Shown here in pieces: positions 9,287 to 16,226 of a stretch of DNA of 64,000 nucleotides. The stretch's first letter is position 1. Each line of letters starts with the position of its first letter. The position numbers and the translations under genes were made by a program. The notes beneath the pieces were generated by a model. It was given only the letters and a program-made list of their open reading frames with translations, was not told the DNA's origin and did not search any database. Source of the DNA: JBOFOR01 sp051654865 (GTDB lineage Bacteria > Bacillota > Clostridia > Peptostreptococcales > Peptostreptococcaceae); assembly GCA_051654865.1 (NCBI GenBank), contig JBOFYV010000007.1:1-64000 (forward strand), read 5' to 3'.

Positions 9287-9300
9287 AAATAATAAAGTGT
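9274..9300 (-). promoter_or_regulatory. Sigma-K-like promoter
   Basis: On the minus strand AC, 16 bases, then CATAAATTA fits the Bacillus/Clostridium sigma-K consensus AC-N16/17-CATAnnnTA exactly. Transcription would start near 9267, about 48 bases before the ATG at 9219. Confidence 0.5.
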
Positions 9301-9433
9301 GATATGAATGAAGAAAATAAGCAATTAAAAAAACAGTTGTAGACAATAAGTACAAAAAAATATTTTTTTTAGATTAAAAGTACATTTGTTTGGTAAAAAT
9401 AAAGTAGTAGTATAGTTATTTTAAGATTAAAGA

Positions 9434-9462
9434 TTGAAAAAAATGTAAATCTAGTATACTAT
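9434..9462 (+). promoter_or_regulatory. Sigma-A promoter
   Basis: TTGAAA at 9434-9439, a 17-base spacer and TACTAT at 9457-9462. The start of the downstream gene is 46 bases further on. Confidence 0.6.
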
Positions 9463-9507
9463 AAAATAAAGCTAAAATAGAAAGTTAACAATGAAAGGAT
9501 AATTATT

Positions 9508-10029
9508 ATGTCAAAAGAGTTAGTAAAAGATAGAGTTATAAAATATTTAATAGAGGATTTATTAGTTCCTCAAGATATGATAGATACGAATGTGCCTTTA
9601 GCTGAGTTTGAAGAAGGAGCAGAAGGGGTACTTGATATAATTGTGAATGTTAAAGATAAACAAGAATACTATGCACCTGTAATGATAGTTCAGTGTATGG
9701 ATGAAGATATAACGCTAGAAGGTGAAGTTTTACAAAAGCAAATTGATTTCTTAGAGGATGTTGATAATATTACAATGGCAGGTAGATTAGTATTAACAAA
9801 TGGAGATGCTATGATGTATGCAGATTGGACAGGAGAAGAATATGATACAGAAGCTAAACTTCCAATGTATGAACAAATGGTAAAAGAGTTCTTTGAAATG
9901 GAAGCACTAGCAGAAGAGGAGGATCAACATCATCACAATCATAATCACGAGTGTGGTTGTGGACATGAACATGGAGATGGTCATGAATGTGGTTGTGGAT
10001 CAGATTGTGGATGTCATAGCAAAAAATAA
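9508..10029 (+). CDS. HsdR-N-like domain protein with His/Cys-rich tail
   Basis: A 173-residue protein. Residues 1-135 resemble the stand-alone type I restriction HsdR N-terminal domain family (start KDRVIKYLIEDLLVP, core ADWTGEEYDTEAKLP near 112). No restriction partner genes are nearby, and I cannot point to a complete PD-(D/E)xK motif with confidence. Residues about 141-173 are an acidic, then His- and Cys-rich tail with repeats of HxH and CGCG, which should bind metal ions such as zinc or nickel. It is a single gene with a sigma-A promoter. Possible roles are metal storage or a nuclease relative regulated by metal; neither is shown by the sequence. Confidence 0.65.
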   Translation: MSKELVKDRVIKYLIEDLLVPQDMIDTNVPLAEFEEGAEGVLDIIVNVKDKQEYYAPVMIVQCMDEDITLEGEVLQKQIDFLEDVDNITMAGRLVLTNGDAMMYADWTGEEYDTEAKLPMYEQMVKEFFEMEALAEEEDQHHHNHNHECGCGHEHGDGHECGCGSDCGCHSKK

Positions 10030-10049
10030 TTATTTAAATCATAGTAAAC

Positions 10050-10078
10050 TTGACTATATTTTTCAATGATGTTATTAT
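10050..10078 (+). promoter_or_regulatory. Sigma-A promoter of candidate small RNA
   Basis: TTGACT at 10050-10055, a 17-base spacer and TATTAT at 10073-10078. No protein gene follows; the next strong signal is a terminator at 10198-10232. Confidence 0.55.
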
Positions 10079-10084
10079 AAAATA

Positions 10085-10232
10085 GTTAAAAATTCTTTAT
10101 TAAACCGTAAGTGTTGGGGCAAAAACGCAGAGGATTTATTAATAAGGGGATTTATAACGTCGTTCGAATAATGTGGAATATACATATATATAACACAAAA
10201 AAGGTGAAATCATTTGATTTCACCTTTTTAAT
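10085..10232 (+). ncRNA. Candidate small RNA of about 145 bases
   Basis: The unit has a sigma-A-like promoter just upstream and ends in a 15-bp terminator (arms 10198-10212 and 10215-10229, then a T-run). Within it there is no ATG-started frame of useful length. The middle is more GC-rich than the flanks (10105-10175) and contains GTGTT at 10111 region pairing with AACAC near 10192, plus two copies of GGATTTAT. I do not recognise a known riboswitch or Rfam family. It could instead be the 3' untranslated region of the upstream gene, since no other terminator follows that gene. Confidence 0.45.
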
Positions 10233-10273
10233 TACTATAAATACAAGAAAATTAATAAATAAAAGTAAAGAAT

Positions 10274-10280
10274 GTCGAAA
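10274..10280 (+). promoter_or_regulatory. Possible Spo0A box
   Basis: TGTCGAA is an exact match to the core Spo0A box, about 115 bases upstream of the sigma-H-like -35 element. A 7-base match alone is weak evidence. Confidence 0.3.
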
Positions 10281-10298
10281 GAAAATAACTATAAAAAA

Positions 10299-10330
10299 AA
10301 TTTCAATATATATAAATATATATTGAAATT
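10299..10330. repeat. 14-bp hairpin
   Basis: Perfect inverted repeat, arms 10299-10312 and 10317-10330, loop TAAA. It is not followed by a T-run on the plus strand; an A-run precedes it, so it could terminate leftward transcription. Confidence 0.6.
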
Positions 10331-10394
10331 GCAACTGTTCAGAGGGGAATTATTTATTTAAAAGTAATAATAAATAAAAAATTACATATAAAAA

Positions 10395-10424
10395 AAAGGA
10401 AAATTGATAATATAAGTAGAATAT
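10395..10424 (+). promoter_or_regulatory. Sigma-H-like promoter
   Basis: AAAGGAAAA, 12 bases, then GTAGAATAT fits the consensus RnAGGAwWW-N11/12-RnnGAATww at every fixed position. It lies about 140 bases upstream of the sigma factor start, leaving a long leader. Confidence 0.55.
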
Positions 10425-10564
10425 TAGATAAATAAATATATTGACATTTAAATCAAATTGAATGGAATCTTTTTATTGTAGTAATCATATTATAGAAATA
10501 GATGGTACTACAGAAAATTTAACATTTCATTTAACAAACTAAATAGTAGAGAAGGAGTTAGATT

Positions 10565-11452
10565 ATGGGGGCTACTAAAAGAGAACATACTTATGAAAAT
10601 TATATTTACGGGGATTCTTCAAATACATCTAATGCAATGAAAATGTATTTGAAAGAGATTGAAGAATATAAGATGCTATCAGCAGTAGAAGAGGTTGAAT
10701 TAGCAAAGGAAATAATAAATTCCTCAGCAGAGGCTAAAGAGCAATTTATAAATGCAAATTATAGATTAGTTGTTAGTATAGCAAAAAAATATAGAAAAGA
10801 AAACGTAGATATGCTTGATTTAATTCAAGCGGGGAACATTGGACTTATAAAAGCAGTTGAAAAGTATGACTATAAAAAAGGATACAAATTTAGTACTTAT
10901 GCTACATGGTGGATAAAGCAGAGTATAACAAGATATATAGATGACTGTGAAAATACAATAAGAATTCCTGTACACCTTCATCAAAGAATTAACTTTGTAA
11001 AAAGAAAGAAACAAGAATTAGCAAATGAACTTCAAAGAGAGCCTAGTTTAGATGAACTAGCTGAGGTTTGTGATTTAGAAGTAGATAAAATACTGGATAT
11101 ATTAAAAAGGGACAAAAGTATTGTATCTTTAGACACTCCAATAAAAGAGGATGAAGATAGTAGTTTAGTAGAGTTTATACCATCAGATGCCAATTTTGGT
11201 GATGTTGTTATGCACGAGATAGAACAAAAAAATCTAAGAGAAAAAATAGAAGAGCTATTAACAGGTCTTAGTGAGCAAGAGCAAAAAGTACTAAGGATGA
11301 GATTTGGGCTAGATGATGATACACCTAAAACATTAGAAGAAATCGGTAAGGTGTTTGGTGTAACTAGAGAAAGAATAAGACAAATAGAAGCAAAGGCTAT
11401 AAGAAAGTTAAGACACCCAAGTAGATTAAAGCAATTAAAGCACTTTTATTAA
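10565..11452 (+). CDS. Sigma-70 family RNA polymerase sigma factor, primary-like without region 1.1
   Basis: A 295-residue sigma factor. Region 1.2 (residues about 20-50), region 2 (80-130, with DLIQAGNIGLIKAVEKYDY and the -10 recognition stretch YATWWIKQSITRYI), region 3 (140-215) and region 4.2 (KTLEEIGKVFGVTRERIRQIEAKAIRKLR) are all present. It is shorter than RpoD/SigA, which is about 370 residues, because region 1.1 is missing. That makes it a group 2, alternative primary-like factor, probably recognising TATAAT-type promoters. It is a single gene with a good ribosome binding site. The leader has a sigma-H-like promoter, so it may be raised at the entry to stationary phase or sporulation (inference). 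Confidence 0.88.
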   Translation: MGATKREHTYENYIYGDSSNTSNAMKMYLKEIEEYKMLSAVEEVELAKEIINSSAEAKEQFINANYRLVVSIAKKYRKENVDMLDLIQAGNIGLIKAVEKYDYKKGYKFSTYATWWIKQSITRYIDDCENTIRIPVHLHQRINFVKRKKQELANELQREPSLDELAEVCDLEVDKILDILKRDKSIVSLDTPIKEDEDSSLVEFIPSDANFGDVVMHEIEQKNLREKIEELLTGLSEQEQKVLRMRFGLDDDTPKTLEEIGKVFGVTRERIRQIEAKAIRKLRHPSRLKQLKHFY

Positions 11453-11465
11453 TTAAATAATAAAT

Positions 11466-11503
11466 TAAAGTGGAAGATGAATCTTCTGCTTTATTTTATT
11501 TAA
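11466..11503 (+). terminator. Terminator
   Basis: Imperfect stem AAAGTGGAAGA / TCTTCTGCTTT with G-U pairs and loop TGAA, followed by a T-rich tail, just after the sigma factor gene. Confidence 0.7.
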
Positions 11504-11624
11504 TCAATAAACGTTTTTCTTAACTAAATAGTAGCACAATGATTAATAGAAATCATCTAAATTAATTTAATTTTAAGAAAAAAATATTATTGATGTTAAT
11601 GAATTTATAGATAGATATGAATTA

Positions 11625-11653
11625 TTGACAAATATTTAATGCCATTATAAAAT
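11625..11653 (+). promoter_or_regulatory. Sigma-A promoter
   Basis: TTGACA at 11625-11630, 17-base spacer, TAAAAT at 11648-11653. It precedes the ABC importer operon. I see no cobalamin riboswitch box between it and the gene. An inverted repeat ATGATT/AATCAT lies upstream at 11539-11556. Confidence 0.6.
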
Positions 11654-11688
11654 ACAAAGGATATGTTATAAGGGAAAAGGAGATTAAA

Positions 11689-12597
11689 ATGAAAAAAGGA
11701 ATTTTATCAATTTTAACAGCTTCAATAGTTATAAGTCTAGTAGGGTGTAGTGCACCAAAAGAAGAATTAGTTAAAGATAGAGAAGGAAATGAAGTTAAAG
11801 TACCTGATAATATTGAAAGAATAATATCAACTGCACCGTCTAACACTGAAATAATTGTTGATTTAGGTTGGGGAGATAAATTAGTAGCAACAGATACATA
11901 TTCAACAGATATAGAAGGAATAGATAAGAATATTGAACAAATAGACTTTGAAAGTCCTGATGCAGAAGCTATAGTTGGATTAGAACCAGATTTAATTATT
12001 GCATCTGGTCACAATAAAACAGGTTCACCGGAGGACCCTTTCAAAGCTGTTAGTGAAGCTGGAATACCAGTTGTATATATACCAAGTAGTGATAGTATAG
12101 AGGGTATTTATAGTGACATAGAATTTATTGCAGATATACTAGATGAAGAAGAAAAAGGTAAAGAAATGATAAAAAACACAAAAGACGATATAGATAAAAT
12201 TGCTCAAGTTGGTAAAGAGATTAAAGATAAGAGAAAAGTATACTTTGAAATTGCACCAGCTCCAAGTATATTCACATTTGGAAACTCAACATTTCTAAAT
12301 GAAATGATTGAATTAATTGGTGCAGAAAATGTATTTAAAGATGATGGAGTATGGGTATCGCCAAGTGAAGAAGCTATAATTGAAAAAAATCCAGATGTTA
12401 TATTAACCAATGTAAATTACATAGAAAATCCTGTTGATCAAATTAAAACACGTAAGGGTTGGGAAAGCATTAATGCTATTAAAAATAATCAAGTGTATAC
12501 TATAGATACAAATTCATCATCAAGACCATCACATAAAATAACAGTAGCTTTAAATGAAATGGCAAAAGTTATATATCCAGATAGTTATGAAAAATAA
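11689..12597 (+). CDS. ABC importer substrate-binding lipoprotein, cobalamin/siderophore type
   Basis: A 302-residue lipoprotein: residues 1-20 are a signal peptide ending in the lipobox LVGC, with Cys20 the lipid attachment site. The rest is a class III (helical backbone) binding protein as in BtuF, FhuD and FepB. Typical features are the start VKDREGNEVKVPDNIERIIS and the conserved stretch SPSEEAIIEKNPDVIL near residue 225. It acts on the outer face of the membrane and delivers ligand to the permease encoded next. The ligand could be corrinoid, haem or siderophore; the fold does not say which. It is first in a three-gene operon. Confidence 0.88.
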   Translation: MKKGILSILTASIVISLVGCSAPKEELVKDREGNEVKVPDNIERIISTAPSNTEIIVDLGWGDKLVATDTYSTDIEGIDKNIEQIDFESPDAEAIVGLEPDLIIASGHNKTGSPEDPFKAVSEAGIPVVYIPSSDSIEGIYSDIEFIADILDEEEKGKEMIKNTKDDIDKIAQVGKEIKDKRKVYFEIAPAPSIFTFGNSTFLNEMIELIGAENVFKDDGVWVSPSEEAIIEKNPDVILTNVNYIENPVDQIKTRKGWESINAIKNNQVYTIDTNSSSRPSHKITVALNEMAKVIYPDSYEK

Positions 12598-13606
12598 TAA
12601 TAAAATAGCTGTACTAAGCATAGTTTTAGTATTTTTTATGATTTGTATTGGGACTTCTGTTGGAAGCTCTAATATTAGTATACTAGATACCATATCTATA
12701 TTAGGAAATAAATTACTTAACCTTCCGTTAAGAGATGGGATGGAACCTAAAAATGTATCTATAATATGGAATTTACGATTACCAAGAGTATTACTAGCAT
12801 TTTCTGTAGGTGGCTGTTTAGCAACAAGTGGTGCTGTAGTACAATCAATTTTAAAAAATCAACTTGCATCACCATATACTCTAGGAGTATCATCAGGAGC
12901 TTCATTGGGTGCTGGATTTGTAATTGTAACAGGAATATCAATACCAATACTTAATGGATTTACATTACCAATTATAGGTTTTTTATTTGGACTAGGAACT
13001 GTGTACTCAGTTCTGGTATTTGCTTCTAAAATTGATAGAAGTATGTCTAACAATACTATAATTCTTGCAGGAATGGTATTTTCATTATTTGTTAATGCAG
13101 TGCTTACAACATTAACAGCGTTATTTTCTCAAGATCTAAAGAGCATTACTCTTTGGCAAATGGGAACATTTGCAATGAAAGGATGGTCATATGTTGGTTT
13201 GATTTTACCATTTTGTTTGGTAGGTATGTTAGGTGTAATTAAATATATAAAGGAAATGGACATACTAACGTTTGGAGAGGAACAAGCAAAAGCAGTAGGT
13301 GTAAATACAGAAAAAGTTAAGAAAAAATTATTTATTTACTCAACTGTTTTGACAGGTGGAGCAGTAGCACTAAGTGGTGTAATAGGATTTGTAGATTTAA
13401 TAGCACCACATGTAGTTAGAAAGATATTTGGATCTAGTCATAAATATGTATTGCCTATGTCGTTTATCTTTGGAGGTTGTTTGATGGTGACAACAGATTT
13501 AATAGCAAGAACAATAGTTTCTCCAGCTGAGCTACCAGTAGGAGCAGTGACGGCTATTATAGGTGCACCATTCTTTGGGTATGTATATTTTAAAAAAGCT
13601 AGGTGA
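12587..13606 (+). CDS. ABC importer permease, FecCD/BtuC family
   Basis: A 339-residue membrane protein with about ten helices, as usual for the FecCD family. The conserved GAVVQSILKNQLASPYTLG stretch near residue 82 and the cytoplasmic coupling region GEEQAKAVGVNTEKVKKKL near 232 are both visible, as is the C-terminal GVIGFVDLIAPHVVRKIFG. I start it at ATG 12587, which overlaps the stop of the lipoprotein gene by 11 bases; a longer frame back to 12554 would lie wholly inside that gene. It forms the transmembrane channel of the importer with the ATPase encoded next. Confidence 0.9.
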   Translation: MKNNNKIAVLSIVLVFFMICIGTSVGSSNISILDTISILGNKLLNLPLRDGMEPKNVSIIWNLRLPRVLLAFSVGGCLATSGAVVQSILKNQLASPYTLGVSSGASLGAGFVIVTGISIPILNGFTLPIIGFLFGLGTVYSVLVFASKIDRSMSNNTIILAGMVFSLFVNAVLTTLTALFSQDLKSITLWQMGTFAMKGWSYVGLILPFCLVGMLGVIKYIKEMDILTFGEEQAKAVGVNTEKVKKKLFIYSTVLTGGAVALSGVIGFVDLIAPHVVRKIFGSSHKYVLPMSFIFGGCLMVTTDLIARTIVSPAELPVGAVTAIIGAPFFGYVYFKKAR

Positions 13607-13611
13607 TAAAT

Positions 13612-14367
13612 ATGTTAGAATTAAAAAATCTTTGTAGTGGATATGATGGAATAGATATAGTTAAAGATGTTAATGTTACTGTAAATAAAGGTGAAAACTT
13701 ATGTATAGTTGGTCCTAATGGATGCGGTAAAAGTACTTTATTAAAATCTATTGCAAATATTATTGATTATAAAGGTAATGTTGAAATTGACTCTAAGGAA
13801 GTTAATTCCCTAGGGAGAAAAGAATTGGCTAGGAAAGTAGGCTTAATGAGCCAAATAACACAAATCTATTTTCCATACACTGTATATGAAACAGTTGCAT
13901 TAGGAAGGTATGCATATTCTGATGGAGTATTTTCTAAACTATCATCAGAGGATAGAGATATTGTACTAGATAGTATAGAAAAAGTAAGATTATTTGATTA
14001 TAAAGATAAGATGATTAATGAATTATCAGGAGGTCAGTTGCAGAGAGTGTTTTTGGCAAGGACATTTGCTCAAAATCCAGATGTTATATTATTAGATGAA
14101 CCGACTAATCATCTTGACTTAAAACATCAAATAGAACTACTTGAACATCTTACTATATGGACTAAGGAAAATAATAAAATAGTTGTGGGAGTTCTTCACG
14201 ATTTAAATTTAGTTCAATACTTTGCGGATAATGTGCTGGTATTAAATAATGGAAAAGTAAGAGCTTATGGAAAACCAAGTGAAGTACTAAATGAAGAAGT
14301 ACTAAAGGATATTTATGGATTAGATATTAAAAAATTTATGGTTGATATTTTAAATAAATGGAAATAA
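13612..14367 (+). CDS. ABC importer ATPase, FecE/BtuD family
   Basis: A 251-residue ATPase with Walker A (GPNGCGKST), signature LSGGQLQRV, Walker B VILLDEPTNHLD and the H-loop His in VLHDLN. It powers the FecCD-type permease encoded just upstream. ATG 13612 is chosen because AGGTGAT at 13601-13607 is a good ribosome binding site. A GTG at 13603 in the same frame overlaps the permease stop and would add three residues. The terminator follows directly. Confidence 0.92.
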   Translation: MLELKNLCSGYDGIDIVKDVNVTVNKGENLCIVGPNGCGKSTLLKSIANIIDYKGNVEIDSKEVNSLGRKELARKVGLMSQITQIYFPYTVYETVALGRYAYSDGVFSKLSSEDRDIVLDSIEKVRLFDYKDKMINELSGGQLQRVFLARTFAQNPDVILLDEPTNHLDLKHQIELLEHLTIWTKENNKIVVGVLHDLNLVQYFADNVLVLNNGKVRAYGKPSEVLNEEVLKDIYGLDIKKFMVDILNKWK

Positions 14368-14375
14368 GCTTAATT

Positions 14376-14413
14376 AAGCCAAAGGTATGCATATTGTATC
14401 TTTGGCTTTTACT
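14376..14413 (+). terminator. Terminator
   Basis: A 12-bp stem with one G-U pair (arms 14376-14387 and 14398-14409) followed by a T-run ends the importer operon. Confidence 0.8.
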
Positions 14414-14521
14414 GTTTTAAAGTAGAGTATTTTTATAGTATTAAAAGATTTACTTGTTATAAAAAGTTGAATTAATTTCATATAATTATAATAATAAAAT
14501 AATTTTGAGGATATATATATA

Positions 14522-16222
14522 ATGAATTTAAAGAGAGATGAAGAGTTAAAAAAAATGAGTAATCTGCTAGATAAAATTGTAGGTGAATTAAATAGTATTA
14601 AACAAGACTTAGAAGCTTACAAATCAAATTATAGTGAACTAGTAAATCTAATAGAGGATGAAGTTAAAAAAAATAGAGTAAGTATAAATGAATTAAAAAA
14701 TCCATTCTTACTATTTATAATAGGATCTGGAAACTACGGAAAGTCTACATTGATTAATTGTTTAATAAAAGATGATTTCATAAAAATAAGCAATCTACCA
14801 AATACATGGAAGCTAGATTTATTTATAAAGGATAATAAAGAAAAAATTGATTTTACATATGAAGACAATACTAAAGGCAGTAAAGACTTAAAAGAAGGAT
14901 TAAAGCTACTTAAGTTAGAAGAAAATAAGTACAAAGATTCAAAAAAGAAGATAAGTAAATTAGTAAATGATTATAAAAATACACAAGAATTTGATGTCAG
15001 TGAAATACAAAATTATAAGTTTGAACTTGACCAAAAGTATTTATATAAATCAAATATTACAGAAATAAAGTACTATATTAACAAAGGTGGATTACTACAG
15101 GATTTTATAATAGTCGATACTCCTGGATTAAATCAAACACTATCTAAAAACACATATGAAAGAATGATGAAATACTATGAAAGAGCTGATGGTATAATAT
15201 GGATGATAGATGCACAAAATTTAATATCTAAAGAATCGTATAACTTAATAGATCAAATAAATAAATTTGAAAATAAGTATAAACATAAAAAAGATATTAT
15301 TGGTGTTGTAAATAAAATGGACATTATAAAAATATCAAATGAAGATAATGTAAAAAAAGTAAAAATAAAAGCTAAAGAACTTTATGACAATAAGTTTAAT
15401 GACTTGGTTTTTATATCTGCTAAAATGGCGTTAAATGGCATTGTAAAAAATGATAAGAAAGAATATGATAAAAGTAATATAAATGAGTTACTAGAAAGTA
15501 TAAAGCTGAATTTTTTTATTAAATCAGAGGAAAAACAGATAAAATCAAAATATAAAAACTTGTACATTATGAAAGAGAAAATATTAAAAGAAATAACAAT
15601 ATATAAAAGAGAAGTATATAAAGACATATCAAAATACAATGAAAGTAAATTTACTCAAAGTGAGTACATAAGAGAATTCAGAGCATTTGTTAATGAATAT
15701 TTAACTAATATAACCTTAAAATACAGTATAGACAAACAAAAAACAAGTTATCTATTAGAAGAAATAGAAAAATTTCAACAAATTTGTAGTGTAGAGTTAA
15801 ATAAGATATACAATGAAATAATCTATAAATCAAATCTAAATAAAATTGATATCTCTAAGAAACTAAATATATATATGAATTTTACTAAAAGTAAGTATCT
15901 AGTTCAAACTATATATATATATAACCGAGAACAAAATGTAAAAAAAGATATTTTTAAAGACATATTAAATACGATAGTTAATAATAAAGTACATGAAAAA
16001 AACACTATTAATGAACAAATGAGATTTAATTTAAAAGATAATGTTATTAGCTTAAGTAAAGAAATTAATGATATTATTGAAGACAATATAGAGTTAATAG
16101 AAAAAGAGATTGACCAAATTAGAGTTAATAGCTTTAAACTTAAAAATATAGAATACGAAAAGGTAAGAACACATATTAAATATTTAAATAATATAGAAAA
16201 ACATTTAACAAGCTTGGGGTGA
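14522..16222 (+). CDS. Dynamin-like GTPase, first of a pair
   Basis: A 566-residue large GTPase. The P-loop GSGNYGKST is near residue 67, the G3 motif DTPG near 199 and the G4 motif NKMD near 262. The remaining 300 residues are Lys- and Glu-rich helices, as in the stalk of bacterial dynamin-like proteins. There is no transmembrane segment. The next gene, four bases downstream, encodes a second dynamin-like protein with a hydrophobic C-terminal segment. Adjacent pairs of this kind (for example the Campylobacter DLP1/DLP2 pair) assemble together on membranes, so membrane remodelling or repair is the likely role. GAGG 11 bases before the ATG is a rather distant ribosome binding site. Confidence 0.82.
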   Translation: MNLKRDEELKKMSNLLDKIVGELNSIKQDLEAYKSNYSELVNLIEDEVKKNRVSINELKNPFLLFIIGSGNYGKSTLINCLIKDDFIKISNLPNTWKLDLFIKDNKEKIDFTYEDNTKGSKDLKEGLKLLKLEENKYKDSKKKISKLVNDYKNTQEFDVSEIQNYKFELDQKYLYKSNITEIKYYINKGGLLQDFIIVDTPGLNQTLSKNTYERMMKYYERADGIIWMIDAQNLISKESYNLIDQINKFENKYKHKKDIIGVVNKMDIIKISNEDNVKKVKIKAKELYDNKFNDLVFISAKMALNGIVKNDKKEYDKSNINELLESIKLNFFIKSEEKQIKSKYKNLYIMKEKILKEITIYKREVYKDISKYNESKFTQSEYIREFRAFVNEYLTNITLKYSIDKQKTSYLLEEIEKFQQICSVELNKIYNEIIYKSNLNKIDISKKLNIYMNFTKSKYLVQTIYIYNREQNVKKDIFKDILNTIVNNKVHEKNTINEQMRFNLKDNVISLSKEINDIIEDNIELIEKEIDQIRVNSFKLKNIEYEKVRTHIKYLNNIEKHLTSLG

Positions 16223-16226
16223 TATT

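Larger units (their letters stand above)
10233..10564 (+). other. Leader region of the sigma factor gene
   Basis: About 330 bases without a gene. It holds a Spo0A-box sequence (10274-10280), a 14-bp AT-rich hairpin (10299-10330), a sigma-H-like promoter (10395-10424), a TTGACA at 10441-10446 with no convincing -10 partner, and the GAGAAGGAG ribosome binding site of the sigma factor gene. Confidence 0.6.

Noticed and set aside
9508..10029. Part of a type I restriction system
   Set aside because: No hsdM, hsdS or helicase part is nearby, and the protein is far too short for HsdR.
10111..10326. A 71-codon frame on the plus strand
   Set aside because: It starts with TTG without a ribosome binding site and runs through the 15-bp terminator and an AT-rich hairpin, so it is not a gene.
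11520..11688. Cobalamin riboswitch before the ABC importer
   Set aside because: The leader is short and lacks the conserved B12-box; only a promoter and a small inverted repeat are visible.
12766..12954. Plus-strand 62-codon frame inside the permease gene
   Set aside because: It lies in a shifted frame within the well-supported FecCD permease gene and has no ribosome binding site.
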